From Tenacibaculum sp. M341 (GTDB lineage: Bacteria; Bacteroidota; Bacteroidia; Flavobacteriales; Flavobacteriaceae), in the NCBI RefSeq assembly GCF_004337695.1, contig NZ_SJXJ01000005.1, positions 212,749 to 276,748 on the forward strand: 64,000 nt of DNA, read 5' to 3'. The translations under genes and the position numbers were made by a program. Position 1 is the first letter of the stretch. Each line of letters opens with the position of its first letter. Positions 52,854 through 60,418 of this stretch are shown here, one piece after another. Under the pieces are notes generated by a model. The model was not told the DNA's origin and ran no database searches. It worked only from the letters and a program-made list of their open reading frames with translations.

Positions 52854-53534
52854 TTGGATACACGAAACTATATAGGCATGTTAGGGCTAGGGAGTAGGTC
52901 TACACTCTTTTATTTGGAAAAGTTAAATCAATTATATAATGAGTTGCATGGAGGCTACAGTACTTGTCCGTTAAAGTTATTGAATGCAAATTTTAATGAT
53001 ATTAATCCGCTGTTGCCGAATGTATCTCCTGAATTGATAAAGAATGTAGAAAAGTATGTAAAAGAGTTAATATCGCTTAATATTGATGCTCTATTAATTC
53101 CCAATATAACTTTGCATGAGACAATTGATATTGTTTTTCAAAAGGAGTTTATAAATGTTCCTGTGATACATCCTGTAAAAATTACGGCAGATATTTTAAG
53201 TAGTAAAAATCATAAAAATGTGATAGTTTTAGGTTCTATGTATACAATGCAGTCATCTTATATCACTTCAATTTTTACTAATAAAGGTATCACTGTAAAT
53301 CAACTTCCTAAAGAAGAGATGTTATTTGTTGATAAAGTTAGAAGAGAAATATATGAGGAAGATAATCAGCAGTTAATAAAAGAATTTAACGAGTTACTAT
53401 CTGAGTATGCAGCACAAACAAGTATTGTTATAGCTTGTACAGAATTATCTATAGCTAATAAAACAGTATCTGATAACGTGTTGGATATGGTTACTATTCA
53501 AATTGAAAAAGCTATTCAGTCGGCTTTTCAATAA
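52854..53534 (+). CDS. Aspartate/glutamate racemase-family protein with one active-site Cys
   Basis: A 226-residue protein with a TTG start (MDTRNYIGMLGLGSRSTLFY) and the two-domain Asp/Glu racemase fold. The second catalytic Cys is present (IVIACTELSIA), but the first motif, usually PCNTAH, reads PNITLH here, so Asn replaces the Cys. Enzymes with Thr at that place (such as YgeA-type L-Asp/Glu-specific racemase) retain one-sided activity. It starts six bases after egtD, which ties it to the ergothioneine operon, but a role there is unknown. Confidence 0.8.
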   Translation: MDTRNYIGMLGLGSRSTLFYLEKLNQLYNELHGGYSTCPLKLLNANFNDINPLLPNVSPELIKNVEKYVKELISLNIDALLIPNITLHETIDIVFQKEFINVPVIHPVKITADILSSKNHKNVIVLGSMYTMQSSYITSIFTNKGITVNQLPKEEMLFVDKVRREIYEEDNQQLIKEFNELLSEYAAQTSIVIACTELSIANKTVSDNVLDMVTIQIEKAIQSAFQ

Positions 53535-53579
53535 TTATCTTTACAAGTGAATTTCATTTAGTAATAGTAATAATCGTAA

Positions 53580-54464
53580 TTATTTAGTCTCTTTTTTAAT
53601 TTGTTTGAAATAGGAAGGTTTCCAAATCAAATCCCCAAAAATGATTCTAAGTTTATCTTTGAATGTTCTACATTTTTTTACGTCTTCCCAAATATTCATG
53701 TATTCAATAAAATTGATTTTTATAGGATTGTTTGTTTTTATAGGTTTGGTTAAACCATAGATAACTTTTTCTTCTTCTTTTTGATACGTACCAAAAAGGT
53801 GATCCCAAATCATTGTAATTCCACCGTAGTTTTTATCCAGATATTTTGTATTTGAACCATGATGTACTCTATGCACAGATGGTGTATTAAAAATCCAATC
53901 CAACCAACCTAGTTTATTTATTCGCTCTGTATGAATCCAGGTTTGATATTGAGCAACAAATATTAATCCTACAATAGCTTGAAAAGGGCTAAATCCAATA
54001 AGGATCATTGGAATAAGGAATATCCATTCTATCATCGGTTCAATAATACTTAATCTAAATGAAATGGTTAAATTATAATCTTCAGAGGAATGATGCACAC
54101 TGTGGTTGCCCCATAATATTCTGTGTTCGTGTTCTATTCTATGCATCCAATAATATGTAAAATCAGCAGCAAGTATGGCAAGTATCCAAGACCACCAAGT
54201 CTCGTTTATTGCTAAAGGTGTTAAATAATGAAAAGGCATTAATGCTATAATACCAATAGATCCAACTATCGTTTTTTCTAGCAGTTGATTGATTAAAAAA
54301 ATACAGAAATTAGCCATCGAATCTTTCCATCTTCTTTTTTTATGAGTAATCAAATCGACAATTATTTCAATTGCTACTATAGAAGTATTAAAAATGAAAA
54401 AATAAACGATATATGTCATAATGGGGGATTCCTCTAATAGAGAAATAAGTTGTGAAAAACTCAT
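53580..54464 (-). CDS. Sterol desaturase/fatty acid hydroxylase family protein
   Basis: A 294-residue membrane di-iron oxygenase. The His boxes are clear: HRIEHEH (about 106), HSVHH (about 119), HRVHH (about 199) and a further His in WDHLFG. At least four helices surround them. It hydroxylates or desaturates a lipid, perhaps a carotenoid, sterol-like or ornithine lipid; the sequence does not say which. It is on the minus strand downstream of the AraC regulator, with 258 bases between. Convergent with the racemase-like gene. Confidence 0.9.
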   Translation of the reverse strand: MSFSQLISLLEESPIMTYIVYFFIFNTSIVAIEIIVDLITHKKRRWKDSMANFCIFLINQLLEKTIVGSIGIIALMPFHYLTPLAINETWWSWILAILAADFTYYWMHRIEHEHRILWGNHSVHHSSEDYNLTISFRLSIIEPMIEWIFLIPMILIGFSPFQAIVGLIFVAQYQTWIHTERINKLGWLDWIFNTPSVHRVHHGSNTKYLDKNYGGITMIWDHLFGTYQKEEEKVIYGLTKPIKTNNPIKINFIEYMNIWEDVKKCRTFKDKLRIIFGDLIWKPSYFKQIKKETK

Positions 54465-54722
54465 GATCTTAGTTTTTAAAATGAAAGTTTAAGTATGCTT
54501 TTAATTCGTTTTTATATGTTTGGTGATAAGGGAGAAAAATCAAAATGAATTAAGGGGTTTGTAATCAAGTTTTTTACATTGAAAAAAGTTGATGATTGTG
54601 GGTAGTTTTTGAAAAACAACCAAGCCTGAAAAGCCTTGAAATCGGAAAGTGTTAAATTTATAATTTTTCATACTACAAAAGTAGTAGGTGTATTATTTGG
54701 TTAGTTGTCCGTTTTGGACAAT

Positions 54723-55604
54723 CTACTTAACAGGAATATAGATTTCAGTAATCAAATCACTTTTAGGAATTTCTTCGTGATGATTAACATAAAATTCAAG
54801 CGTAGGCTTATCTTCAAATTCTAGTTGTATATCTATCATCCAAGAACTGTAAATATGGTTGTAAGTATCAAGAAGTTGTTCGTTGGTTCCTTTGTGAACG
54901 AATTTTACATATTTCTGAGAAGCATGTGGTTTTACTTGAAATAGCCCTTTAGGAACAAAGCTTAAAGGCTTTTTTAAAATAATAGCCACATTTGTTCTAC
55001 ACTGTAAATCATCCGTTATTTCATTATCGTCTATGATTTCTGAAAAAAAGATACTTTCATCAAAAATCAATTGTTTATTATCACAATATTGAATAAATCT
55101 ATCCCAAGTTTTTTCAATAGCTTTTAAATTTTGATGGCTTCCTTTATGTTCTAAATATAAGACATCAAATTCAGGAAGTATTTCTATTGTATGTAATAGT
55201 GGTTTTTGTTGAAGTCTTTTTAAAACCTGTTGGCTTTTTGTTTGTATGTTTTTAGTTGATTTACGAAAAGATATGGGGGAGCAGTTGAATTTTTTTCTGA
55301 AAGCCTTACCAAAAGAAGCTACATCGCTAAAACCAATATTAATAGCAATATCTGAAACTTGTTCCTCTGAATATTTTAAGTACTCAGCAGCTTTTTCTAG
55401 TCGAATCCTTTTGATATATTTTCCTATGGTTTCATTATGTAAAGCTTGAAAAATACGATTGATATTTCGATATGAATAATGACTTATTGCTTCAATTTTT
55501 TCGATATTAATTTCTTCTTTGAAATTCTTATCTATAAATTGAATAAGTTTTTTGTATCGGTCTATTTGGGTTGTATTATTTAAGTTCACTTTAATCGAAC
55601 ACAA
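54723..55604 (-). CDS. AraC-family regulator with GyrI-like ligand-binding domain
   Basis: A 293-residue regulator. The N-terminal AraC DNA-binding domain (about 15-113) has INIEKIEAISHYSYRNINRI and ISDIAINIGFSDVASFGKAF-like motif (here VSDIAINIGFSDVASFGK). A GyrI-like/Rob-type effector domain follows (about 130-293; LEHKGSHQNLKAIEKTW). It probably controls a small-molecule or drug response. A perfect TTGTCC-GTTTT-GGACAA hairpin directly follows the stop codon on the minus strand (54705-54721). The desaturase gene downstream may be a target. Confidence 0.9.
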   Translation of the reverse strand: MCSIKVNLNNTTQIDRYKKLIQFIDKNFKEEINIEKIEAISHYSYRNINRIFQALHNETIGKYIKRIRLEKAAEYLKYSEEQVSDIAINIGFSDVASFGKAFRKKFNCSPISFRKSTKNIQTKSQQVLKRLQQKPLLHTIEILPEFDVLYLEHKGSHQNLKAIEKTWDRFIQYCDNKQLIFDESIFFSEIIDDNEITDDLQCRTNVAIILKKPLSFVPKGLFQVKPHASQKYVKFVHKGTNEQLLDTYNHIYSSWMIDIQLEFEDKPTLEFYVNHHEEIPKSDLITEIYIPVK

Positions 55605-55724
55605 AGGTCTTTATTTATTTTTTTGTTGTAGAGAGTTTGAGTAACTAAGTTAGTTAAAAGTAAGCAATAATATGTACACAGTGTAGGCTATATTTATAGT
55701 TGTTTTCTATGAAATTATAGAGTT

Positions 55725-55750
55725 GTGCAACGGCTACCTTTGTTAGCCAC
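55725..55750 (-). other. attC-like site of cassette 1 (short)
   Basis: Read on the minus strand, GTGGCTAAC closes cassette 1 and is followed by a short spacer and GTTGCAC. The left end of the cassette, GTTAGCCAC, is the complement of the right end near 56423. At 26 bases it is much shorter than a full attC, so it may be decayed. Confidence 0.45.
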
Positions 55751-55755
55751 TTTTT

Positions 55756-56409
55756 TTATCCTTTTAAAATATATAGTATTAAGTTGTCCAAATTATTTTT
55801 TGAATAATTCCATTTCAAACTTTCACCAAATAATGAGTTAGCATAATTAAATGCTTCTTGCTTTGTGTCAAATAATTCATATCCAATCCAATCTTTGATC
55901 AAAAGTCCGTTTAATTTAATAAATAAACCAAACCCAAAACTATGCGAAACTTCTACAATAAATATTTCATCAGCATTTTTGTAAATAAAGTGTTTTTCGT
56001 TTGTTTTTGGATCAATTGTCTTTACTTTGCACTGCTTAGAATGATGAAAGCTTATTTCCAATTCTCCTAACTTTGCATTAATAATGTTTACAGGTCTCAA
56101 TTCTTTAAAATCATTTATAAAAGAAAAAAAACTACTTAATGATTTTTCTTCATTGTTATTGTTATTCTGTAATATTATTTGCGAATATCCAGCAGTAGAT
56201 AACGTGCTGTTAAAGTGTAATTGAATCCATCTATGAAAATAATAGAACGGAGGGAAAATTAATTCAGTTTCTATATTATGAAGCCTATTTGATAACTGAT
56301 AACCATCAAGAAAAATCTTTAAGGAAGTAATTTTGTTATCTCCTATAAACATACTTGGCCTGTCTTTTATAAAGTCAAGCACTTCGTAAATGTTTTTTAA
56401 TTCCTTCAT
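55756..56409 (-). CDS. Orphan protein in cassette 1 (RPSMFIG-type)
   Basis: A 217-residue protein of unknown function. The N-terminus has IYEVLDFIKDRPSMFIGDNK followed by ITSLKIFLDGY, a motif seen in many orphan proteins of mobile and immunity-like gene sets. Near residue 62 is FPPFYYFHRWIQLHF. No signal peptide. It is cassette 1 of the array: the nine-base ends GTTAGCCAC (55742-55750) and GTGGCTAAC (56423-56431) are exact complements. Confidence 0.6.
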   Translation of the reverse strand: MKELKNIYEVLDFIKDRPSMFIGDNKITSLKIFLDGYQLSNRLHNIETELIFPPFYYFHRWIQLHFNSTLSTAGYSQIILQNNNNNEEKSLSSFFSFINDFKELRPVNIINAKLGELEISFHHSKQCKVKTIDPKTNEKHFIYKNADEIFIVEVSHSFGFGLFIKLNGLLIKDWIGYELFDTKQEAFNYANSLFGESLKWNYSKNNLDNLILYILKG

Positions 56410-56422
56410 TAATTTTAGAATT

Positions 56423-56468
56423 GTGGCTAACGGTCTCGTATAACCGTCCGTTTCGGGTTAAATAAGTT
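56423..56468 (-). other. attC-like boundary before cassette 1
   Basis: On the minus strand the sequence runs ATAACTTATTTAACCC and ends at ACCGTTAGCC, the start of cassette 1, with TAACCC/GGGTTA and ACGGTT/AACCGT partial symmetry. The core ACCGTTA is shared with the boundary of cassette 2. It could be the second half of a double site with the hairpin at 56490. Confidence 0.4.
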
Positions 56469-56489
56469 ATTTTTTCTTTTATACACTAG

Positions 56490-56560
56490 CTATAACAATT
56501 CCGAGTGGATTCGGACGTAGTCGAATCCGCCGTAATTGCGGTTATAGATTGTTATAAGCA
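56490..56560 (-). other. attC-like site of cassette 2
   Basis: An imperfect hairpin with outer arms CTATAAC (56490-56496) and GTTATAG (56541-56547), an inner GTGGATTCG/CGAATCCGC stem with one G-U pair, and unpaired extrahelical bases. On the minus strand it begins TGCTTATAAC, the complement of the start of cassette 2. The stop codon of the cassette 2 gene lies inside it, as in many integron cassettes. Confidence 0.65.
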
Positions 56561-57006
56561 GTTTTTATTTCGTTTTTTATATAAATCATAATTCCGTTTA
56601 TAATTATTGGAAGTGAAGTTATTGCAATAAAATATTTTAAATTTTCCGCATTTCCGTATTCAATTCCGATAATTAAGTTTCCGATTATCCATAACACGGA
56701 ACTTACAGAAAAGATAGTCAGCATTTTTTTTAAATTCCGCTTTAATCTTTCCACGTCTTCAGGTTCATATTCTCTAAAATCAAGTTCCACGTTATGTTCA
56801 AGTCCGCTTACATAAATTGCATAAAAAACAAATGAAAATCCGAATACCAAAATCAAAATTATTTGTCCAATTTTAAAAATCAGATTCAGTTCCGCAATTG
56901 ATTTTATGTATTCAAATGATTCTCCAAAAGCGAGTAAAATCAAAAACATAAAGATTGCAATTATCCAACCTTTATATTCTTTTCTTATGTACTTTTTAAT
57001 GTTCAT
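56542..57006 (-). CDS. Orphan membrane protein in cassette 2
   Basis: A 154-residue protein with four predicted helices (about 15-30, 42-64, 96-112, 122-141) and a soluble charged stretch (LDFREYEPEDVERLKRNLKK). The last residues KTAYNNL are encoded within the attC-like site. Codon use differs from neighbours, with more GGA/GCG. Function unknown. The cassette ends are GTTATAAGCA (56551-56560) and TGCTTATAAC (57025-57034), ten exact complementary bases. Confidence 0.55.
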   Translation of the reverse strand: MNIKKYIRKEYKGWIIAIFMFLILLAFGESFEYIKSIAELNLIFKIGQIILILVFGFSFVFYAIYVSGLEHNVELDFREYEPEDVERLKRNLKKMLTIFSVSSVLWIIGNLIIGIEYGNAENLKYFIAITSLPIIINGIMIYIKNEIKTAYNNL

Positions 57007-57024
57007 CCGATTGTTTTGTCAAAT

Positions 57025-57097
57025 TGCTTATAACGGTTAGTATATGAAGCGTAGCCTGCCGTTAAGCGGCAATGATTTCATATACAGTGTTATGTAC
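57025..57097 (-). other. attC-like site of cassette 3
   Basis: Outer arms ATAAC (57030-57034) and GTTAT (57089-57093), a nine-bp stem GTATATGAA/TTCATATAC (57040-57048/57077-57085) and an inner TGCCG/CGGCA stem (57057-57071), with asymmetrical loops of five and three bases. On the minus strand the site begins GTACATAAC and ends CCGTTATAAGCA. The size (73 bases) and form fit an attC site. Confidence 0.7.
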
Positions 57098-57106
57098 TTT
57101 TTTCTT

Positions 57107-58120
57107 TTAATAGTTTTCCATATCTATTGAATGTAAATCAACGTCTGGAAATTTATAATTTTTAATTAATTCGCTTTTGGTGAAAATTCGCTCTTTAGGG
57201 TCTAATAATTTACCCAGTAGAGCTTCAATTTCATTTAGTTCGCTTAAATCAATGTTATCTAGAAGCTTTTGAGTCTTGTAAATTGAATATCTAGATGTAA
57301 CTGAACCAGTCTCTAACCATCCGCTATTAAACCTTAGAAGATTTCTTGTTTCCTCTGAGAACCTCATAAAACTTTGGATTAACATACCAAATCGATTAAC
57401 GTCTGTCAGTCTTTCTTTTTCTCTTTGCCAACGTTTTTTTTCAAATTCCTTGGTAACTACATATTTTTCAATATCGTCTATGATAGCTTGAAAATCATCA
57501 ATTGAACGATTATTTAAGAAATTTCGATTTTGGAAATCCTTAAGCAGATCTTTCCCTATTTCAAAAGCACGCATTAGAGCTTCGAGTTCTTTAAATCTAT
57601 AGAATCTAGGTTCATTGTATTTTAAACTTCTAGCATTCCATTCATTAGGGTTAGGAACCATACCTTTGAACTCGTAGAATTTGTCAAGAAAATCATTTAT
57701 TCTGAATTTGGTTTGTTTAATTATATTATTTCCAACGTAAATGCCAAAAAGCTTATCATCAGATTTATCCCATCCAACTACTATTTTTTGGTTTTCATAA
57801 AAGTAAAAAGTTGAGCCTATTTTTTTTTCTTTCGATATGGTTTTTCCGAATCTCTTTTCTATTCTTTTCTCCTTGGTGATTTTTAAATCTTCTAATATTT
57901 CAGGGTTAAGAAGAAATTCGACAACTTTTTTGGGTTCTTCTTTAGAAATTCTAATGGTTATACCTTTAGTCGTATGAAGCCAATCTCCATGAGATCCCTC
58001 TGTGATTAATTCAATTGGAATATTTTCTCTTGAATCACCCAACCTAATACCAAGAACAGTCATTCTATTTAAGTCCAATTCAGGGTTAGTAATTTGAGAT
58101 ATATTTTCGGTTATTTCCAT
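57107..58120 (-). CDS. Orphan protein in cassette 3
   Basis: A 337-residue soluble protein with no signal peptide or motif I know. The N-terminal half has GDSRENIPIELITEGSHGDW and IRISKEEPKKVVEFLL; the C-terminal half is helical and rich in Glu, Lys and Leu. The gene is bounded by GTTATGTAC (57089-57097) and GTACATAAC (58136-58144), exact complements of nine bases. It would be the first cassette of the array on the minus strand. Function unknown. Confidence 0.6.
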   Translation of the reverse strand: MEITENISQITNPELDLNRMTVLGIRLGDSRENIPIELITEGSHGDWLHTTKGITIRISKEEPKKVVEFLLNPEILEDLKITKEKRIEKRFGKTISKEKKIGSTFYFYENQKIVVGWDKSDDKLFGIYVGNNIIKQTKFRINDFLDKFYEFKGMVPNPNEWNARSLKYNEPRFYRFKELEALMRAFEIGKDLLKDFQNRNFLNNRSIDDFQAIIDDIEKYVVTKEFEKKRWQREKERLTDVNRFGMLIQSFMRFSEETRNLLRFNSGWLETGSVTSRYSIYKTQKLLDNIDLSELNEIEALLGKLLDPKERIFTKSELIKNYKFPDVDLHSIDMENY

Positions 58121-58135
58121 TTTTTTGTTCTAGTT

Positions 58136-58169
58136 GTACATAACGTTGGGCTAAACACAATTGTGTTTA
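58136..58169 (-). other. Boundary site before cassette 3
   Basis: On the minus strand a perfect 18-base palindrome TAAACACAATTGTGTTTA (58152-58169) is followed by GCCCAACGTTATGTAC, where cassette 3 begins. It shares the CGTTA core with the other boundaries. It has no second arm like an attC, so it could be a truncated attC or an attI-like site. Confidence 0.5.
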
Positions 58170-58482
58170 TTCTCGATATATATACATCAAAAATACTCAT
58201 ATATATTATAAATTTAAAGGGTTTTAATATTATTAAAGTTTTTAGTGGCAACATGTGTATATATTTCAGTAGTTTTTGTAGAGTTGTGTCTTAATAATAC
58301 TTGTATTTATCTCAAATCAGTTCCATTTTCTAATATATTGTGTTTATGTAGTTTGTTGTTGTAAGTGGTATGAAAAGAGTGTTGTAAGTTGTTTTTGTTA
58401 TGTGGATGTTTTAAAGAAATGTTTTTGTCCATTTTCATGAGACCAAAGTAAAATACTACTTTTTGTTAGTTGAATATTATAC
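58170..58482. other. Intergenic region, no gene seen
   Basis: This 313-base stretch has low-complexity T-rich and G/T-rich parts. A 66-codon frame starting at 58094 overlaps the cassette boundary and has no recognisable content. I see no gene or terminator here. Confidence 0.4.
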
Positions 58483-58504
58483 GTATATTATTCGAATAAT
58501 ATAC
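58483..58504. promoter_or_regulatory. 22-base perfect palindrome, operator-like
   Basis: The half-site GTATATTATTC and its complement GAATAATATAC are adjacent, centred at 58493/58494. It lies ten bases before the TTG of the zinc-ribbon pseudogene, where an operator or promoter would be. Confidence 0.45.
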
Positions 58505-58514
58505 TGTTACGAAA

Positions 58515-58745
58515 TTGGAAATAAAACATTGTTTATCTTGTAGTAAAGAACTCGAAGGAAGATCGAATAAAAAATTTTGCGATGTACATTGTAAAAGTTC
58601 ATATCAATATAAGCAGTCAAAATTAAATCCATCTAAGTTTTACAATTGAGTAGATAATCAATTAAAATTGAATTGAAAATTGCTATAACATTTCAACAAA
58701 TCAGGTAAAGCTACAGTAAGGGCTAGTTTTTACTATTTTATATGA
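58515..58745 (+). pseudogene. Zinc-ribbon protein pseudogene with three in-frame stops
   Basis: From TTG 58515 the frame reads EIKHCLSCSKELEGRSNKKF and CDVHCKSSYQYKQSK, a CxxC/CxxxC zinc-ribbon of a kind common in flavobacteria. After FYN the frame meets TGA (58647), then VDNQLKLN, TGA (58674), KLL, TAA (58686), HFNKSGKATVRAS, and ends TGA (58743). The preserved reading between stops shows recent decay. A 44-residue truncated product is possible. Confidence 0.6.
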
Positions 58746-58760
58746 TAATCAAAAAAATGT

Positions 58761-58955
58761 TTTTTTAACGTGAATCTTAGATAAGAACGGCATGTCAGTT
58801 CGAGTGATTTTTTATGGAGTAAAACGTAATAAAAAATTGTATCGAGAACAATTCGTATTACGAAAGCTTCTCGATACAAGATTATGTTGAATTCCATTAC
58901 AAATAATTTCACTCGAAGTGACACTTTTACTCTTAAACGAGATTCACGTTTTTTT
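58761..58955. repeat. Nested palindromic element 1 (195 bases)
   Basis: Three nested arm pairs share one centre: AACGTGAATCT (58767-58777) with AGATTCACGTT (58940-58950); TGTCAGTTCGAGTGA (58793) with TCACTCGAAGTGACA (58909), one mismatch; and GTATCGAGAA (58839) with TTCTCGATAC (58868). The form resembles a REP/MITE-like element that I recall being dispersed in flavobacterial genomes. No ORF of substance lies within. Confidence 0.65.
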
Positions 58956-58966
58956 AATAAAATTTC

Positions 58967-59086
58967 TGTACACTTTTTTTTCAACTCGATTTTGAACTGT
59001 ACAAGCGTGTACATTTCATTTTTTTATTTTTTTACGATTGTACACGCTTGTACAGTTGTAAAACAAAAAAAGTAAAAAAGTGTACA
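58967..59086. repeat. Nested palindromic element 2 (TGTACA-type)
   Basis: Outer arms TGTACACTTTTTT (58967-58979) and AAAAAAGTGTACA (59074-59086) enclose inner arms AACTGTACAAGCGTGTACA (58995-59013) and its exact complement (59039-59057), 19 bases each with a 25-base spacer. TGTACA occurs at least five times. It lies 50 bases after the stop of the NamZ-type gene on the minus strand. Confidence 0.7.
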
Positions 59087-59135
59087 AAAGAATGTATATT
59101 TATTTAACTAAAAGATATAAAGTAAACTTCAAGAA

Positions 59136-60413
59136 TTATTCATATAATAAATATTTACTTCTCGTTTGTTTAAAATCGTTTAAATCTTTTTGCCAACTAT
59201 TTTTAATAGCTACAGTAGATGTACCATTTTCAATTTGCTGTTGTAGTTTTTTAGTACCAGCTAATTTTGTGAAAAACGATGTAAAGAATTTTTTGTTTTT
59301 TGAGTGCGCTTTATTAGCATCATAAAATTCCTTTAACCAAGTTACATCTAAATGATGTAATTTTTCACTTTTAGATAAATCATAACCATGGCATTCTTTG
59401 TTGTTATGTTTAGGATTTTTAGCTCCTTCATTCGGATGAGGAGTAAAAGAATAATAATGGCTTTTTAAATGATAAAACGGACTTCCAACTATTTGAAATT
59501 GATGATCTGTTCCTCTTCCAACAGAAATATTCGTTCCTTCAAAAAAGCAAAGACTAGGATAAAGATTAATAGCAGCATCATTAGGTAAATTAGGAGATGG
59601 TTTTACAGGTAATGTGTACGCAGTTTTGTGCGAATAATTTTCTAAAGGAACTACGGTTAAATCGCATTGAATTCCATTTTTAAGCCATTCTTCACCATTA
59701 ATCATCTTTCCGTATTCACCTATGGTCATTCCATAAACCACAGGAACAGGATGCATTCCCACAAAGCTTTTATGTTCCATTTCTAAAACAGGTCCATCTA
59801 CATAATGACCATTTGGATTAGGTCTGTCTAAAAGCAACAATGGAATATTATTTTCTGCACAAGCTTCCATCACATAATGTAATGTAGAAATATAAGTGTA
59901 AAAACGAGCACCCACATCTTGAATGTCAAAAACAACAACATCAATACCTTTCAATTGTTCATTGGTTGGCTTTTTATTTTTTCCGTATAATGATATAATT
60001 GGCAAGCCAGTTTTTAAATCTTTTCCGTTTTTAATAAGTTCACCAGCATCAGCTTTTCCTCTAAAACCATGCTCAGGTGCAAACACTTTTTTAACTGTAA
60101 TTTTATCAGAATTATGAATATAATCAACTAAATGTATAGAGGTAATATTGCTATCGAAATTAGAAGTTTTTTGAATTCTAGAAGTTTGATTGGCAACAAT
60201 AGCTACATTTTTTCCAAATAAATTAGGAATATAAGCTTTAGTTTGATCAGCACCAGTTTTGATAATTTTCTTTTCAATAATAGTAGTAACAGTACTATTT
60301 TCTTTGTTTTCTTCTACAGTTTTTACAGAAGCGGTTTGTTTGCAAGAAGTCAATACCGAAATCATGCTTATTAAAAAGAATAAATATGTACTTTTGATGT
60401 GATTTAAAAACAT
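59136..60413 (-). CDS. namZ: DUF1343 exo-beta-N-acetylmuramidase (NamZ family), lipoprotein
   Basis: A 425-residue protein with lipobox SVLTSC (Cys24), hence envelope-anchored. The DUF1343 signatures are KVFAPEHGFRGKADAGE (about 110), VVFDIQDVGARFYTYIST (about 160), LLLDRPNPNG (about 195) and GRGTDHQFQIVGSP near residue 300. Characterised members release N-acetylmuramic acid from the non-reducing end of peptidoglycan, so it likely recycles cell wall. Its ATG lies five bases from the TTG of the divergent permease gene. The downstream spacer holds palindromic element 2. Confidence 0.9.
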   Translation of the reverse strand: MFLNHIKSTYLFFLISMISVLTSCKQTASVKTVEENKENSTVTTIIEKKIIKTGADQTKAYIPNLFGKNVAIVANQTSRIQKTSNFDSNITSIHLVDYIHNSDKITVKKVFAPEHGFRGKADAGELIKNGKDLKTGLPIISLYGKNKKPTNEQLKGIDVVVFDIQDVGARFYTYISTLHYVMEACAENNIPLLLLDRPNPNGHYVDGPVLEMEHKSFVGMHPVPVVYGMTIGEYGKMINGEEWLKNGIQCDLTVVPLENYSHKTAYTLPVKPSPNLPNDAAINLYPSLCFFEGTNISVGRGTDHQFQIVGSPFYHLKSHYYSFTPHPNEGAKNPKHNNKECHGYDLSKSEKLHHLDVTWLKEFYDANKAHSKNKKFFTSFFTKLAGTKKLQQQIENGTSTVAIKNSWQKDLNDFKQTRSKYLLYE

Positions 60414-60418
60414 TTTCT

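Noticed and set aside
58094-58294. 66-codon plus-strand frame at the cassette boundary
   Set aside because: It overlaps the cassette 3 gene on the other strand and the palindrome; composition is low-complexity Ile/Phe/Val.
58515-58745. Stop-codon recoding (selenocysteine or pyrrolysine) in the zinc-ribbon frame
   Set aside because: Internal stops include TAA as well as two TGA, and no recoding signals are seen; decay is simpler.
58733-59014. Frames inside the nested palindromic elements
   Set aside because: Inverted repeats naturally leave long frames on both strands; no protein pattern.
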